Shown here: piece by piece, positions 32,001-39,675 of the stretch
Layout: every line of letters starts with the position of its first letter
How positions within the stretch are numbered: position 1 is the stretch's first letter
Source of the DNA: a virus
Virus record (IMG/VR): IMGVR_UViG_3300028569_000020
Coordinates: 1-64,000 of that record
Length of the DNA stretch: 64,000 nucleotides
Direction: 5' to 3' (one strand)
Notes under the pieces: model-generated
The model's input: the letters and a program-made list of their open reading frames with translations, nothing else
Databases searched by the model: none
Told to the model about the DNA's origin: nothing
Made by a program: the position numbers and the translations under genes

Positions 32001-34012
32001 CTGTTGCTCTGGGAGTGTTAGATTCTTTGCAACTTAAAGGATCACCTGGAGTACCTATTTTTAAATTTTCCCCTGATAATAATTTAGGCGGAGCAACTGG
32101 ATCGGCAGATACGGTTTTACCAACACAAAAAGCAGTAAGAGATTATATCAGTAAATCTTCTGTATTAGGAAACTTTGTTGGTTTAAACAAAGGTACTGCT
32201 CAAATACCTGGATTGATAGTACAATTAGATTCAACTGGTAAGATTGATGTTTCTCAATTACCAGCTGCACAACAATTTGTAGTATATACTATAGAAACAG
32301 AAATTGAAAGACTACAAGATTATATTCCTATTTCAAATAAAACATTAGTATCAAATACTACATTTACTATAACTTTAAATAGTGTTATCGGTCTAACGGA
32401 TGGACTTTTACTATCAGGAAATAATATACCGACAAACACAAGAATTAGTATTGGTGGAATTGATGTAGTAAATAAAGTAATTACGGTTAATCAATCATTA
32501 CCAACTTTGAGTGTTGGACAAAATATTGGGTTTATTGGCAACGCAATAAAAGCTGGCGATATAGCAATTCAAAAAAATGAAATAGATGGTAATCCAAATA
32601 CAGTTTTACAGACTTGGATTTCTACTGGTTTACCAGCGACAGATCCTAATAATTGGGAATTGTTGTCATTAAACCAATTAGATGCTGTCGCAATTGTATC
32701 TGGTATTATTTCTCCATCTAGATTAGGAACAGGAACTCCTAATGAAGATACGTATTTAAGTGGTATTAGTAAATATACTCCAGTTGTAAAAGGTATTTCG
32801 CTACCAGCAAATTCAGCAATTACTGCATCTGGCAACAAGGAAATTATAAAAAAAATTGGAGTCGCAAAAAATATTTCTTCTGCCACTTGGAATTCATCAA
32901 CCAATAAAATTACTTTCAATACTACAACTTCACATCTATTAAATAATAATGATGTAGTAGAAGTTGAAGTTATTCAACCAGATACTTTTAATGGCACATA
33001 TACAGTAACAATTATTGATACAGATACATTTACTGTTAACAAAACAACAAATCCTGGTAGTTATCTTGGTGGTGGTCAAGTAACATATGGAGAATTACAA
33101 CAAAGCGGATTTGTTGAATTAAATGTGCAGTCAGCTTCATATTCATCAGGTCAAACTACAGGATCTAGTTCTATTGGAGTAGCAAGATATAAGTTTAGTC
33201 TTTTTGATATCAATCCACAAAATGTGATTGATTTAAAAGAAAAAAGTATTACACTTGGTAAATTACAAAATATTGTTCCTCGATCTATTTTAGGAAACGT
33301 AGGAAATACAGCATCAAACCCCGACGAAATACTTATCGGTGTTGGTATATCTGGTGTAACTACTTTCAAAATTACTTTAAATGCAAATAGGTATCAAGTC
33401 ACAGATTCAAACATTTCACAAAATTTGGGAGTATTGCCTGATTTACAAATGATTCCTGGAAAGGAATATGTTTTTGATTTGGGTGATATAACTGGGCATC
33501 CATTTAATATTGTTACTTCGCCTGGAGCAATCGGTGCTAATCTATACACAACTGGTGTAGTTGGTAATGGCAACACATCAAATAGTATTGTAACCTTTAC
33601 GGTGCCACAAAATGTTCCACCGTTTTTATACTATCAATCAGGAATTAATGCTGATAATTATGGTATATTAAAAGTAGTAAAGATTTCTGATACTTTAGAA
33701 GTAGTAAATTCAACATCTTCTGCTACTATAACTTTAGATAGTTTTGGTGTTACTAACATAAACACAGCAAAATATCTTATTCAAATTAAAAATAATGTAA
33801 ATAATTATTTTCACTCAACCGAATTAATGTTATTACACGATGGTAATGATGTTTATCTATCAGAATATTCTACAATACACAACAATAGATTACTTGGTGC
33901 ATTCAGTGCAGATATTTTTAGTGGTAACGTTAGATTACGTTACACCCCAGCATTTGATGGTAATGATTATTTAAACAATATCATTATTCAAAAAAACTAC
34001 GTAATTAGTTGA
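29075..34012 (+). CDS. Tail fibre protein with beta-helix and cupredoxin-like remnant, 1645 aa
   Basis: Domains in order: a helical N-terminus (1-50); two DGANGDFYLDTNTKNLYGPK-type short repeats (about 66-140); a pectin-lyase-like beta-helix start at about 152 (KPNGNDIKDGKTPSKAFKTI) with GTYYEDNPIYLPKGTSIVGD; a conserved module at about 944-1030 (CYVSATDQSGNFSVGPFFNV, ending VLPTQKAVRDYIS); a cupredoxin-like segment at about 1430-1535 (GDITGHPFNIVTS, VPQNVPPFLYYQ); and a C-terminal domain of about 105 residues that is also found at the end of the protein at 37367. In the cupredoxin-like segment the usual C-x-x-H-x-x-M ligands are replaced, so metal binding looks lost. Probably a host-contacting fibre. 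Confidence 0.82.
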   Translation: MALRNVSKSYTFEQQRQEINSLSTDVGDISQLVSGLPNIVSAINQISLAGDDGGSLLGGDLPPTSADGANGDFYLDTNTKNLYGPKIAGSWPATTISISEQILSGVVAPLSNQGKLNDYFFNSVTKELYGPKTVGGWGAPTLIGEADYSNVLYVKPNGNDIKDGKTPSKAFKTIKAAARAASALDGNTTIRVSTGTYYEDNPIYLPKGTSIVGDNLRETIIIPKNEGRDIFWITSGCYINYLVIEDNLLGGKGFLETEQSDNRSLSATDTTFKVLPGHTLSRVDGIYGDGANVIEFLKTTIINEAYAALIAQFPSFTVVDATKCKRDIGYVVDAIVADLRSGGNVASVKAGLSYRDAVTGYLISNGVVNEEIETIYAFTQVAAIANIKILTIPTGFIAAGYPTIIQDLAGYPECSKVQAAINTLTNIITNIIRGEDAPQFNSGPGFILLDQEWMKVVDFNTTTGEFIVVRAQANPITGESTLASKHITGGFISQNGFAWRYAVAYPDQNGIPGKGRINLTVGSSIVTGNLSTRFLTEIQVGWYIKVANNNYKVINISSNDQLTLDAPISSGNGALLSIYKIIPPKERIFLSPYTQNCSCISKLGRAVFDPVTQTYDATKTRAGGLLADGAQLDSNSPLESMVVDAFTQVVFGSIGFHMKNDAYSQLVSVFQVFGSVGVLCESGGYASITNSATNFGFEGLKAVGFSDNVLPIFANGRVSAIQNITKTDINQAPSEIISTTFSSAAGNTKVRVSIEVSINNISKFERGQAVTISEHISTPVINGVSRIIDTVDFQSNIITFVLDTAWNSNYVNTSGTSTGQIIIASGSVFTKVSVTGYQAPPIPNFIIKIPGLGLDPNQNQQTVGELISYTPGVNTEFTTNFPLSNAQVAAVANNAQIELFAPSSVNSSGHTFEYVGSGINYTAFPQNGGINIPRTQSVEVNSGKCYVSATDQSGNFSVGPFFNVDLKSGKVTFSGSVALGVLDSLQLKGSPGVPIFKFSPDNNLGGATGSADTVLPTQKAVRDYISKSSVLGNFVGLNKGTAQIPGLIVQLDSTGKIDVSQLPAAQQFVVYTIETEIERLQDYIPISNKTLVSNTTFTITLNSVIGLTDGLLLSGNNIPTNTRISIGGIDVVNKVITVNQSLPTLSVGQNIGFIGNAIKAGDIAIQKNEIDGNPNTVLQTWISTGLPATDPNNWELLSLNQLDAVAIVSGIISPSRLGTGTPNEDTYLSGISKYTPVVKGISLPANSAITASGNKEIIKKIGVAKNISSATWNSSTNKITFNTTTSHLLNNNDVVEVEVIQPDTFNGTYTVTIIDTDTFTVNKTTNPGSYLGGGQVTYGELQQSGFVELNVQSASYSSGQTTGSSSIGVARYKFSLFDINPQNVIDLKEKSITLGKLQNIVPRSILGNVGNTASNPDEILIGVGISGVTTFKITLNANRYQVTDSNISQNLGVLPDLQMIPGKEYVFDLGDITGHPFNIVTSPGAIGANLYTTGVVGNGNTSNSIVTFTVPQNVPPFLYYQSGINADNYGILKVVKISDTLEVVNSTSSATITLDSFGVTNINTAKYLIQIKNNVNNYFHSTELMLLHDGNDVYLSEYSTIHNNRLLGAFSADIFSGNVRLRYTPAFDGNDYLNNIIIQKNYVIS

Positions 34013-34024
34013 CAAGTGTGCTAT

Positions 34025-34032
34025 AATAAATA
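34025..34032 (+). promoter_or_regulatory. Late promoter (AATAAATA)
   Basis: AATAAATA, one base off the TATAAATA consensus, lies 24 bases before the ATG of the small coiled-coil gene at 34056. A TATAAT hexamer overlaps it at 34022, but no -35 at the right distance supports a sigma70 promoter here. Confidence 0.6.
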
Positions 34033-34055
34033 TACCGTGTTGTTATTAAAAACCT

Positions 34056-34262
34056 ATGGACACTACTGCATTGAAAGAAAATTTTGATAATCAATTAAAA
34101 GAAATTGACGAAAAACTGACTCAAATTCAAAGTGAATTAAACAAAGCGCAAGAGTATAAATTAAAACTTCAAGGAGGTTTAGAAACTCTTGAATTATTAG
34201 AAAAACAAACTGAAGAATCAGAAATTGAAGATCTAGGTGATTTACCAGAAGAGACAATTTAA
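34056..34262 (+). CDS. Coiled-coil protein, 68 aa
   Basis: Almost the whole protein is one coiled coil (NFDNQLKEIDEKLTQIQSEL, then KAQEYKLKLQGGLETLELLE), with an acidic tail (SEIEDLGDLPEETI). It is a monocistronic unit: a late promoter lies upstream and a strong terminator downstream. A role as a fibre chaperone or trimerisation factor is plausible from context. Family not recognised. Confidence 0.75.
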   Translation: MDTTALKENFDNQLKEIDEKLTQIQSELNKAQEYKLKLQGGLETLELLEKQTEESEIEDLGDLPEETI

Positions 34263-34272
34263 CATTAATGAT

Positions 34273-34305
34273 ACCCCTCGTATAAATAAATGCGAGGGGT
34301 TTTTT
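34273..34305 (+). terminator. Intrinsic terminator with a late promoter in its loop
   Basis: ACCCCTCG (34273-34280) pairs with CGAGGGGT (34293-34300), followed by a T-run to 34305. The 12-base loop contains TATAAATA (34281-34288), a perfect T4 late octamer placed correctly for the gene starting at 34319. The element can therefore end the upstream transcript and start the next one. Confidence 0.88.
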
Positions 34306-34318
34306 GTGGGAAAAATTA

Positions 34319-34651
34319 ATGGCGGCTATTCCTATTAACTTAGTAGTGGAGCAAAAAGCAGACTTTGAAGCAACATTTAATATTACTTCTGTAAACAATG
34401 TAGCTTTAAATTTAACTGGTTACACTGCAGAGTCTAAAATTAAAAAACATTATTCTTCAACTAGTGTAAATAACTTTGGTGTTACGTTTTTAAGTAGGCT
34501 CGATGGGAAGTTAAAACTATCTATGAGTAGTTTTGCTACTAGTCTTCTAAAACCAGGAAGATATTCATATGATATTTTAATTATTTCTTCTGGTGGTGTA
34601 AAAACTAGAGTTGTAGAAGGGCAAGTAACAGTAACTCCTGGTATTAGTTAA
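34319..34651 (+). CDS. BppU-N-like tail structural protein, 110 aa
   Basis: I chose ATG 34319 and not the in-frame TTG at 34304, which lies in the terminator T-run. The pattern VEQKADFEATFNI, LNLTGYTAESKIKKHYSS, DGKLKLSMSSFATSLLKPGRYSYD and then VKTRVVEGQVTVTPG is that of small immunoglobulin-like phage domains resembling the BppU N-terminal domain, where a fibre or receptor-binding protein docks to the baseplate. In cyanophages such proteins lie between fibre genes. It probably acts as a connector; function inferred. Confidence 0.65.
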   Translation: MAAIPINLVVEQKADFEATFNITSVNNVALNLTGYTAESKIKKHYSSTSVNNFGVTFLSRLDGKLKLSMSSFATSLLKPGRYSYDILIISSGGVKTRVVEGQVTVTPGIS

Positions 34652-34992
34652 TGGCAGAAGAATTTCAAGTTTCTATGAGTTATAATAATGTTACTAGCGT
34701 TACATTAGAATCATCAACAAACACACAAGTATCAACTTCATATATCGTGGCAGATAACTTAGATGATTTAGGTAATGTAGATACTTCTGCATTAGATAAA
34801 ATAGGAAATAGCACTAACCATTATGTTATGGTATATGACGGCGTTGCAAAAAAATATAAATTTGTAAATCCAGATGTTGTTTTATCTTCTGCAGCTACCG
34901 AACCTACTCAACCTGGATTACCTCAAGATTTTATAAATGAATTAGATATAGTGATGGACAATAAAGTAAATCTTGATGGTGGAACGTTTTAA
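34651..34992 (+). CDS. Small fibre-associated protein, 113 aa
   Basis: The ATG at 34651 overlaps the preceding stop (TAATG). The sequence is Ser/Thr/Asn-rich and beta-like (VTSVTLESSTNTQVSTSYIV). It continues with DHYVMVYDG-like text (residues 53-61, NHYVMVYDG) and ends LDGGTF. The same DGGTF ending closes the 498-aa fibre protein just downstream, which suggests a shared C-terminal signal or module. Role unknown, probably structural. Confidence 0.7.
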   Translation: MAEEFQVSMSYNNVTSVTLESSTNTQVSTSYIVADNLDDLGNVDTSALDKIGNSTNHYVMVYDGVAKKYKFVNPDVVLSSAATEPTQPGLPQDFINELDIVMDNKVNLDGGTF

Positions 34993-35003
34993 TTATTCTG
35001 TTT

Positions 35004-35011
35004 AATAAATA
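35004..35011 (+). promoter_or_regulatory. Late promoter (AATAAATA)
   Basis: AATAAATA lies 32 bases before the fibre gene at 35043; an AGGA ribosome-binding site precedes the ATG. Confidence 0.65.
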
Positions 35012-35042
35012 GTAAAAGAAATAGTATCGATAGGATATTTAA

Positions 35043-36539
35043 ATGGCAGCACCAACAATTAAATTCAAAAGGGGCTTGCAAGCAAATTTGCCTGCGTTGG
35101 CAGCTGGAGAACCAGCATTCGTAAGCGATGAATATAATTTTTACTTGGGTCTAGATGGCAACGCTAACACTAACAAATTTTTTGGTAGTTCTAGATATTG
35201 GGTAAAAGAGACTGCTTCGGTTGGGCAGTCTGTTAAATTGCACTCAAAAACTGGTGCTGGCGGCGGCGGCAGTGTTTTATTAAAAGCTCCAGATACATCA
35301 GCAGTAGATACTACATATACTCTTCCTGCTGCTCCTACAGAAAATTATTTTCTCAAAACTAATGCTAGTGGAGTCCTTACGTGGGCAGAAGTTGTAAGTA
35401 ACTTAACTATTGCAGCTGATAGTGGCACAGCGGATAGTGTCAACACAGGAGAAACTATTACGTTTACTGGTGGAGAAGGTATTGATACCTCAGTAACAAA
35501 TAACGTAATTACTATTGCTGCAGAGTTAGCAACTAGTGCGAATGCTGGTGTTGCTACTTTCTCTGCCACAGACTTTCTGGTTACTGCTGGAGATGTAACT
35601 CTTGTACACGAAGCAGTTCAAGATATCGTTGGTGCCATGGTGGTCTCCAACTCCGAATCTGGTATTTCTGTAACATATGATGATCCTAATCATAAGTTAG
35701 ATTTCAACGTTGCTGATTTTACCGTTACTCTTGCTGGTGATTTGAGTGGTAGCGTAACTATCACCGATCTTGCCAGTGGCACTCTAACAGCAACAATCGT
35801 AGCAAATTCAGTTGCTCTTGGCACTGATACAACTGGTCAATACGCTTCTACAATTAGTGGTGGATCTGGATTAACCGCAACAGATGCGGGTGCTGATGAT
35901 GCCACTGCTTACACAATTGCGGTTGGTGCTGGTGAAGGTATTACAGTTAATGCTGATGACGTTGCTTTAAAGAACGGCACCAACTTAGTAAATAATACTG
36001 TAATCGGTTGGGACGATACTAATAATCAATTAGTAAACTCACCAGTTACTTACAGTAGTAACGATGTTGCGATTGCTGGTGACTTAACTGTTACTGGTAA
36101 CGATATTAAATCAAGTGGTGGCACAACTGCCCTGACTCTTTCTGGAGCAAACGTAACAGTCGCTGGTAATCTCACGGTTTCTGGTAGCACAACTACTGTT
36201 AACTCAACCATCACAACATTTGATGACCCTGTTTTAGAATTGGGTTTGGTTTCTGGTAGTGCGCCTACGACGGCAACCTCAATTGACCTTGGTTTGAGAT
36301 TCCACTATTATGATTCTTCTGCTAAGACATCTTCGATGTTTTGGGATGGAAACGCTGGATTTATCTTTGTAGATGCTACAACGGAAGCTGCTGGACCACA
36401 ACTAACAGGCACGTTGGCACATGTCCAACTAAAAGGTCTTTGGATGGGTGCTTACGGCACCGCAACCAATCAAGTTTTGAATAATAACAGCGGCACCTTC
36501 GAGTTAATCAATACACTCGTTGATGGCGGTACATTCTAA
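35043..36539 (+). CDS. Tail fibre protein with Mtd-like N-terminus, 498 aa
   Basis: The N-terminus (TIKFKRGLQANLPALAAGEP, AFVSDEYNFYLGLDGN) follows the pattern K/R-R-G-x..L..GE..[VL]..D...[FL]..G..G, which is found in Mtd-type receptor-binding proteins. The body is low-complexity beta sequence rich in Gly, Thr and Asn, with fibre modules such as GGEGIDTSVTNNVITIAAEL (about 140-159). Near the C-terminus a module starting NLTVSGSTTTVNSTITTFDD (about 377-396) is shared with two other fibre proteins of this window. It ends VDGGTF. Codon use is somewhat richer in C and G than in the giant proteins. Probably a virion fibre or whisker. Confidence 0.8.
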   Translation: MAAPTIKFKRGLQANLPALAAGEPAFVSDEYNFYLGLDGNANTNKFFGSSRYWVKETASVGQSVKLHSKTGAGGGGSVLLKAPDTSAVDTTYTLPAAPTENYFLKTNASGVLTWAEVVSNLTIAADSGTADSVNTGETITFTGGEGIDTSVTNNVITIAAELATSANAGVATFSATDFLVTAGDVTLVHEAVQDIVGAMVVSNSESGISVTYDDPNHKLDFNVADFTVTLAGDLSGSVTITDLASGTLTATIVANSVALGTDTTGQYASTISGGSGLTATDAGADDATAYTIAVGAGEGITVNADDVALKNGTNLVNNTVIGWDDTNNQLVNSPVTYSSNDVAIAGDLTVTGNDIKSSGGTTALTLSGANVTVAGNLTVSGSTTTVNSTITTFDDPVLELGLVSGSAPTTATSIDLGLRFHYYDSSAKTSSMFWDGNAGFIFVDATTEAAGPQLTGTLAHVQLKGLWMGAYGTATNQVLNNNSGTFELINTLVDGGTF

Positions 36540-36555
36540 ATATAAAGAGTAAATT

Positions 36556-36777
36556 ATGTCAAATGATGTTGAGATTGATTACGCTTCATTAATTCAAGTT
36601 TATCAAAAACGATTATCGGATTCGATACAACAAAATATTATTCTGGAGACTAGAGGTAATATTCTAACACAGACAGTAAATTCTCTCAGAGAAAAAATTA
36701 CCGAGTTAGAAGAAAGTAAATCCACTAGTACAACGAAGAAAAAAACAGTAAATACTGTTTCAGAAGACTTTACATAA
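36556..36777 (+). CDS. Short coiled-coil protein, 73 aa
   Basis: The ORF runs from ATG (36556) to TAA (36775-36777). The main part is a helix with heptad features (YQKRLSDSIQQNIILETRGN, then TQTVNSLREKITELEESKS) followed by a Thr/Lys-rich tail. It lies between two fibre genes and resembles in kind, not in sequence, the small coiled-coil genes at 28863 and 34056. Possibly a fibre assembly helper. Confidence 0.7.
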   Translation: MSNDVEIDYASLIQVYQKRLSDSIQQNIILETRGNILTQTVNSLREKITELEESKSTSTTKKKTVNTVSEDFT

Positions 36778-36818
36778 AGTCTGCCCTCCGCTAAATAGCA
36801 CCACTGAGAGGAAGCCAT

Positions 36819-37349
36819 ATGGCAGCACCTAAAATTAGAATTAAACGTACTGCTGTACCTGGGAAACTTCCTGAGGTGGGGCAGCTTGACTTAGGTGAAC
36901 TAGCCATTAATACTTTTGAAGGTAAGTTATTCCTCAAGAAAAATCGTGATGGCGTAGAATCGATTATTGATGTTGGCGGTGCTACTAGTCTCGCTGGCAA
37001 TAGTGGCGAATTTCAATTCAATAATAATGGAGCATATGGTGCGTCAACCAATTTGTCTTGGGATGGATATTATGTAACTGCGACTAATTTAAAACTATTG
37101 GGCACTCTGACTGCTAGTGGCAGCACAGGGTCAGCGGGTAATGTTCTAGCAACAACAGGAGCTGGAGTTCAATGGGTTGAGATTCCTGGTCTTGCTTTGT
37201 TTCCGACTGGCGATTACAATGCCAACTCAAATCCTAATAATCCGCTTGAAAACACAGTGGATGCTTTTGGTATATCTACAATTGCGTTTTGGGATTGTAT
37301 GGGACCAGAAGGCAAAATATATCAAGTTGATTTAGAAACTACAGTATAA
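36819..37349 (+). CDS. Short tail fibre protein with Mtd-like N-terminus, 176 aa
   Basis: The start MAAPKIRIKRTAVPGKLPEV with LDLGELAINTFEGKLFLKKN (about 24-43) is the same R-x-x..P..GEL..N...G.LF.K pattern as in the neighbouring fibres. The middle (GNSGEFQFNNNGAYGASTNL) and LKLLGTLTASGSTGSAGNVL are typical fibre-shaft modules. It ends in a compact part with FPTGDYNANSNPNNPLENTV and a Trp/Cys/Met stretch (IAFWDCMGPEG). GAGAGGAAG provides a strong ribosome-binding site. Probably a short fibre or fibre adaptor. Confidence 0.75.
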   Translation: MAAPKIRIKRTAVPGKLPEVGQLDLGELAINTFEGKLFLKKNRDGVESIIDVGGATSLAGNSGEFQFNNNGAYGASTNLSWDGYYVTATNLKLLGTLTASGSTGSAGNVLATTGAGVQWVEIPGLALFPTGDYNANSNPNNPLENTVDAFGISTIAFWDCMGPEGKIYQVDLETTV

Positions 37350-37366
37350 TATTATAGGAAAAAATA

Positions 37367-38839
37367 ATGGCAACCCAAGTACAGTTTAGAAGAGGCACGG
37401 CAACACAAAATAATAATTTTACTGGTGTTGCTGGAGAGTTATCAGTAAATTTAAGTAACTATTCTCTTCGTCTGCACGATGGTGTAACTGCTGGTGGTTA
37501 TGAAATAGCACGGGCAAATATGTCCAACGCAAATTTCGGAGCGACTGTTTTACCTTCCAGCAATACTACTTACAATCTTGGATCTGCTTCATTTAAATTT
37601 GCTAATATTTTTTCACAAACATTTACTGGTGCTTTAGTTGGCAATGCTGATAGCGCAACTAAATTAATAACAGCAAGAAATATTAACGGTGTTGCTTTTG
37701 ATGGCACCCAAAACATCACCATCGAAGCAGCAATTGATAAAACTCTTACTATCGGTAATGGATTATCGGGCACACTATTTGATGGTAGTGCTGATGTAAC
37801 GGTTGCTATTAAAAATGGAGATAATCTTTCACAAAATAAATTAACGAAGTGGAATGATACAGATAATCAATTTACTAATTCTATTATTGATGATGATGGT
37901 GCTTTAGCAACTGTATCTGGCAACTTAACTATTACTGGAAATTTGCTTGTTAGTGGTCTTACTACTACTATTAGCACAACTGATTTAGCAGTTACTGATA
38001 AGGTAATTATTATTGGCAGCGGCACCACAACAGCAGCAGCTGCTGATGGATCTGGTTTTAATATTGGCACCACTGGCGTAACACTGACATATAATCATGG
38101 TTATACTTCGTGGTCATCAACGGAAAGTTGGAATCTTGTTGAAGGAAAAACTTATAAGATTAATGGCACTACTGTAATAGGGTCAACTGCCCTTGGTAGT
38201 AATATTGTTTCATCCAGTCTAACATCGGTAGGAACAATCACAACAGGAGTTTGGAATGCTACGATAGTATCTCCTACCTATGGTGGCACAGGAGTAAATA
38301 ACGGCACTAAAACGATTACTCTTGGGGGTGATTTTACTCATAGCGGTGCTCATACTTTAGGATTAACAACCATCGCAAATACCAGTTTAACTTTACCAAC
38401 AACTGGCACTCTTGCTACTTTAAATAATGTAGAAACTTTAACAAATAAAACTTTAGATAATCCAACTTTATTGAATCCAACATTAGGAAATGCTGCTGTA
38501 ACTACAGTATTACTTAATGAAGTTGCTGTTTATGCGTCCGCTGCAAACACTACAACAGCAACAACGCAATACACTATTCTTCCTCTTTCTGCGACTACAT
38601 ACTCTTCAGTGGAATATTTGATTCAAGCAAAATCTGGAAGCAACACACACGTATCAAAACTTCTTTTGATACACAACGGCACTGACGTAACAATAACTGA
38701 GCAAAATAGTTTAACATCTGATGTATACTTAGCATCATATTCAGCTGATATTAATTCTACCAATATTCGTCTTTTAGTTACACCAGCATCAGCAACTGCT
38801 ACTACTGTCAAAGTAGTAGCAACTGCTATTAAATCATAA
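37367..38839 (+). CDS. Tail fibre protein with Mtd-like N-terminus, 490 aa
   Basis: The N-terminus MATQVQFRRGTATQNNNFTG, with GELSVNLSNYSLRLHDG, is the clearest Mtd-N-like pattern in the window (QFRRGTA..., GEL.V....LRLHDG). The middle carries the shuffled module LLVSGLTTTISTTDLAVTDK, followed by LGSNIVSSSLTSVGTI. The C-terminal 110 residues (from VLLNEVAVYASAANT, including VEYLIQAKSGSNTHVSKLLL and YSADINSTNIRLLVTPA) match the C-terminal domain of the 1645-aa fibre. A receptor-contacting role is likely; family known by pattern only. Confidence 0.8.
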   Translation: MATQVQFRRGTATQNNNFTGVAGELSVNLSNYSLRLHDGVTAGGYEIARANMSNANFGATVLPSSNTTYNLGSASFKFANIFSQTFTGALVGNADSATKLITARNINGVAFDGTQNITIEAAIDKTLTIGNGLSGTLFDGSADVTVAIKNGDNLSQNKLTKWNDTDNQFTNSIIDDDGALATVSGNLTITGNLLVSGLTTTISTTDLAVTDKVIIIGSGTTTAAAADGSGFNIGTTGVTLTYNHGYTSWSSTESWNLVEGKTYKINGTTVIGSTALGSNIVSSSLTSVGTITTGVWNATIVSPTYGGTGVNNGTKTITLGGDFTHSGAHTLGLTTIANTSLTLPTTGTLATLNNVETLTNKTLDNPTLLNPTLGNAAVTTVLLNEVAVYASAANTTTATTQYTILPLSATTYSSVEYLIQAKSGSNTHVSKLLLIHNGTDVTITEQNSLTSDVYLASYSADINSTNIRLLVTPASATATTVKVVATAIKS

Positions 38840-38842
38840 ATA
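38835..38842 (+). promoter_or_regulatory. Late promoter (CATAAATA)
   Basis: CATAAATA overlaps the end of the 490-aa fibre gene and lies 33 bases before the ATG at 38875, which has GGGGAGAG as ribosome-binding site. Confidence 0.65.
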
Positions 38843-38874
38843 TTTCTAACACTATACGGGGAGAGTGATCCGTT

Positions 38875-39603
38875 ATGGCTACGTACAACAAAGAATTTAC
38901 CGTAAAAAACGGGCTGGTTGTTGAAAATAACAACGCAGTAAAATTAAGCACCAATGTAGGCACACTTAGATTTGTGTCTCTTAAAGCTCCATCCAGTTTA
39001 ACTGGAAATTATACACTAACATTTCCAGTTGATGATGGCGCAGCAAATGAGATGCTCATTACCGATGGTAATGGTATACTTTCTTGGGGAAAAGTTAATA
39101 CCATTAACATGTTACCTAACTCGGTAACTCCAACAATTTTAGAAAATACTGGAGATTTTATAATAAATTCTTTAAGTTTAAATAGAATAAAAGCAACTGG
39201 TGATATCATTATTGACCCAAATAATGATAACGGCGTTACGGGTATAGTGGAGATTAAAGGAGATCTTATTGTTAGAGGCAGTAATAATATTTCTGCAGGA
39301 GCAAGTTATAATATAGAGACACAAGATTTTTTAGCACAAGTATCAGGTAGATACCTTGTAAACACATCAGTATATTCAGAAGATATTACTGTAACTTTAC
39401 CCGTATCTCCTAATGTAGGAAATACTATTTCTTTTGCCGACACGGCAAATACATGGGACGCTTATAATGTTATTTTAGATGCAGGGTTAGGCAAAACATT
39501 TCAAGATAAAACTGGCGATGTAGATAGCCCATATATTTTAGACGTTGCTGGTGTTGCGGTAACAATTGTTTGGACAGGATCATTGTGGAAAGTATTTGCA
39601 TAA
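38875..39603 (+). CDS. Tail fibre-like structural protein, 242 aa
   Basis: The N-terminus (YNKEFTVKNGLVVENNNAVK) is a common cyanophage fibre start. It is followed by LTFPVDDGAANEMLITDGNG and ILSWGKV, a fibre-shaft element also seen (as TLPAAPTENYFLKTNASGVL) in the 498-aa protein. The C-terminus (YSEDITVTLPVSPNVGNTIS, FADTANTWDAYNVILDAG) resembles a small head domain of the kind that folds the tip of a fibre. The gene has its own late promoter. Probably virion-associated. Confidence 0.75.
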   Translation: MATYNKEFTVKNGLVVENNNAVKLSTNVGTLRFVSLKAPSSLTGNYTLTFPVDDGAANEMLITDGNGILSWGKVNTINMLPNSVTPTILENTGDFIINSLSLNRIKATGDIIIDPNNDNGVTGIVEIKGDLIVRGSNNISAGASYNIETQDFLAQVSGRYLVNTSVYSEDITVTLPVSPNVGNTISFADTANTWDAYNVILDAGLGKTFQDKTGDVDSPYILDVAGVAVTIVWTGSLWKVFA

Positions 39604-39615
39604 GTAAAAAATTAT

Positions 39616-39641
39616 TATAAATACTTTTGACAATATAAATA
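39616..39641 (+). promoter_or_regulatory. Two late promoters (TATAAATA twice)
   Basis: Perfect TATAAATA octamers lie at 39616-39623 and 39634-39641, 53 and 35 bases before the ATG at 39676. Such doubling is also seen before gp8. Confidence 0.8.
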
Positions 39642-39675
39642 AAATTGATTTAGATAACTCATACTGGGGTTTTAG

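Noticed and set aside
34010-34028. TTGACA plus TATAAT before the gene at 34056
   Set aside because: Both hexamers are present but only seven bases apart, so they cannot form one sigma70 promoter. The overlapping AATAAATA late motif is preferred.
36538-36796. Late promoters before 36556 and 36819 (TAAATATAAAG, GCTAAATAG)
   Set aside because: They lack the full ATAAATA core; the genes may be read from upstream. Kept out of the feature list.
35043-38839. Diversity-generating retroelement suggested by Mtd-like fibre N-termini
   Set aside because: No reverse transcriptase gene, template repeat or matching variable repeat is visible in the window. The resemblance is limited to the N-terminal attachment domain.
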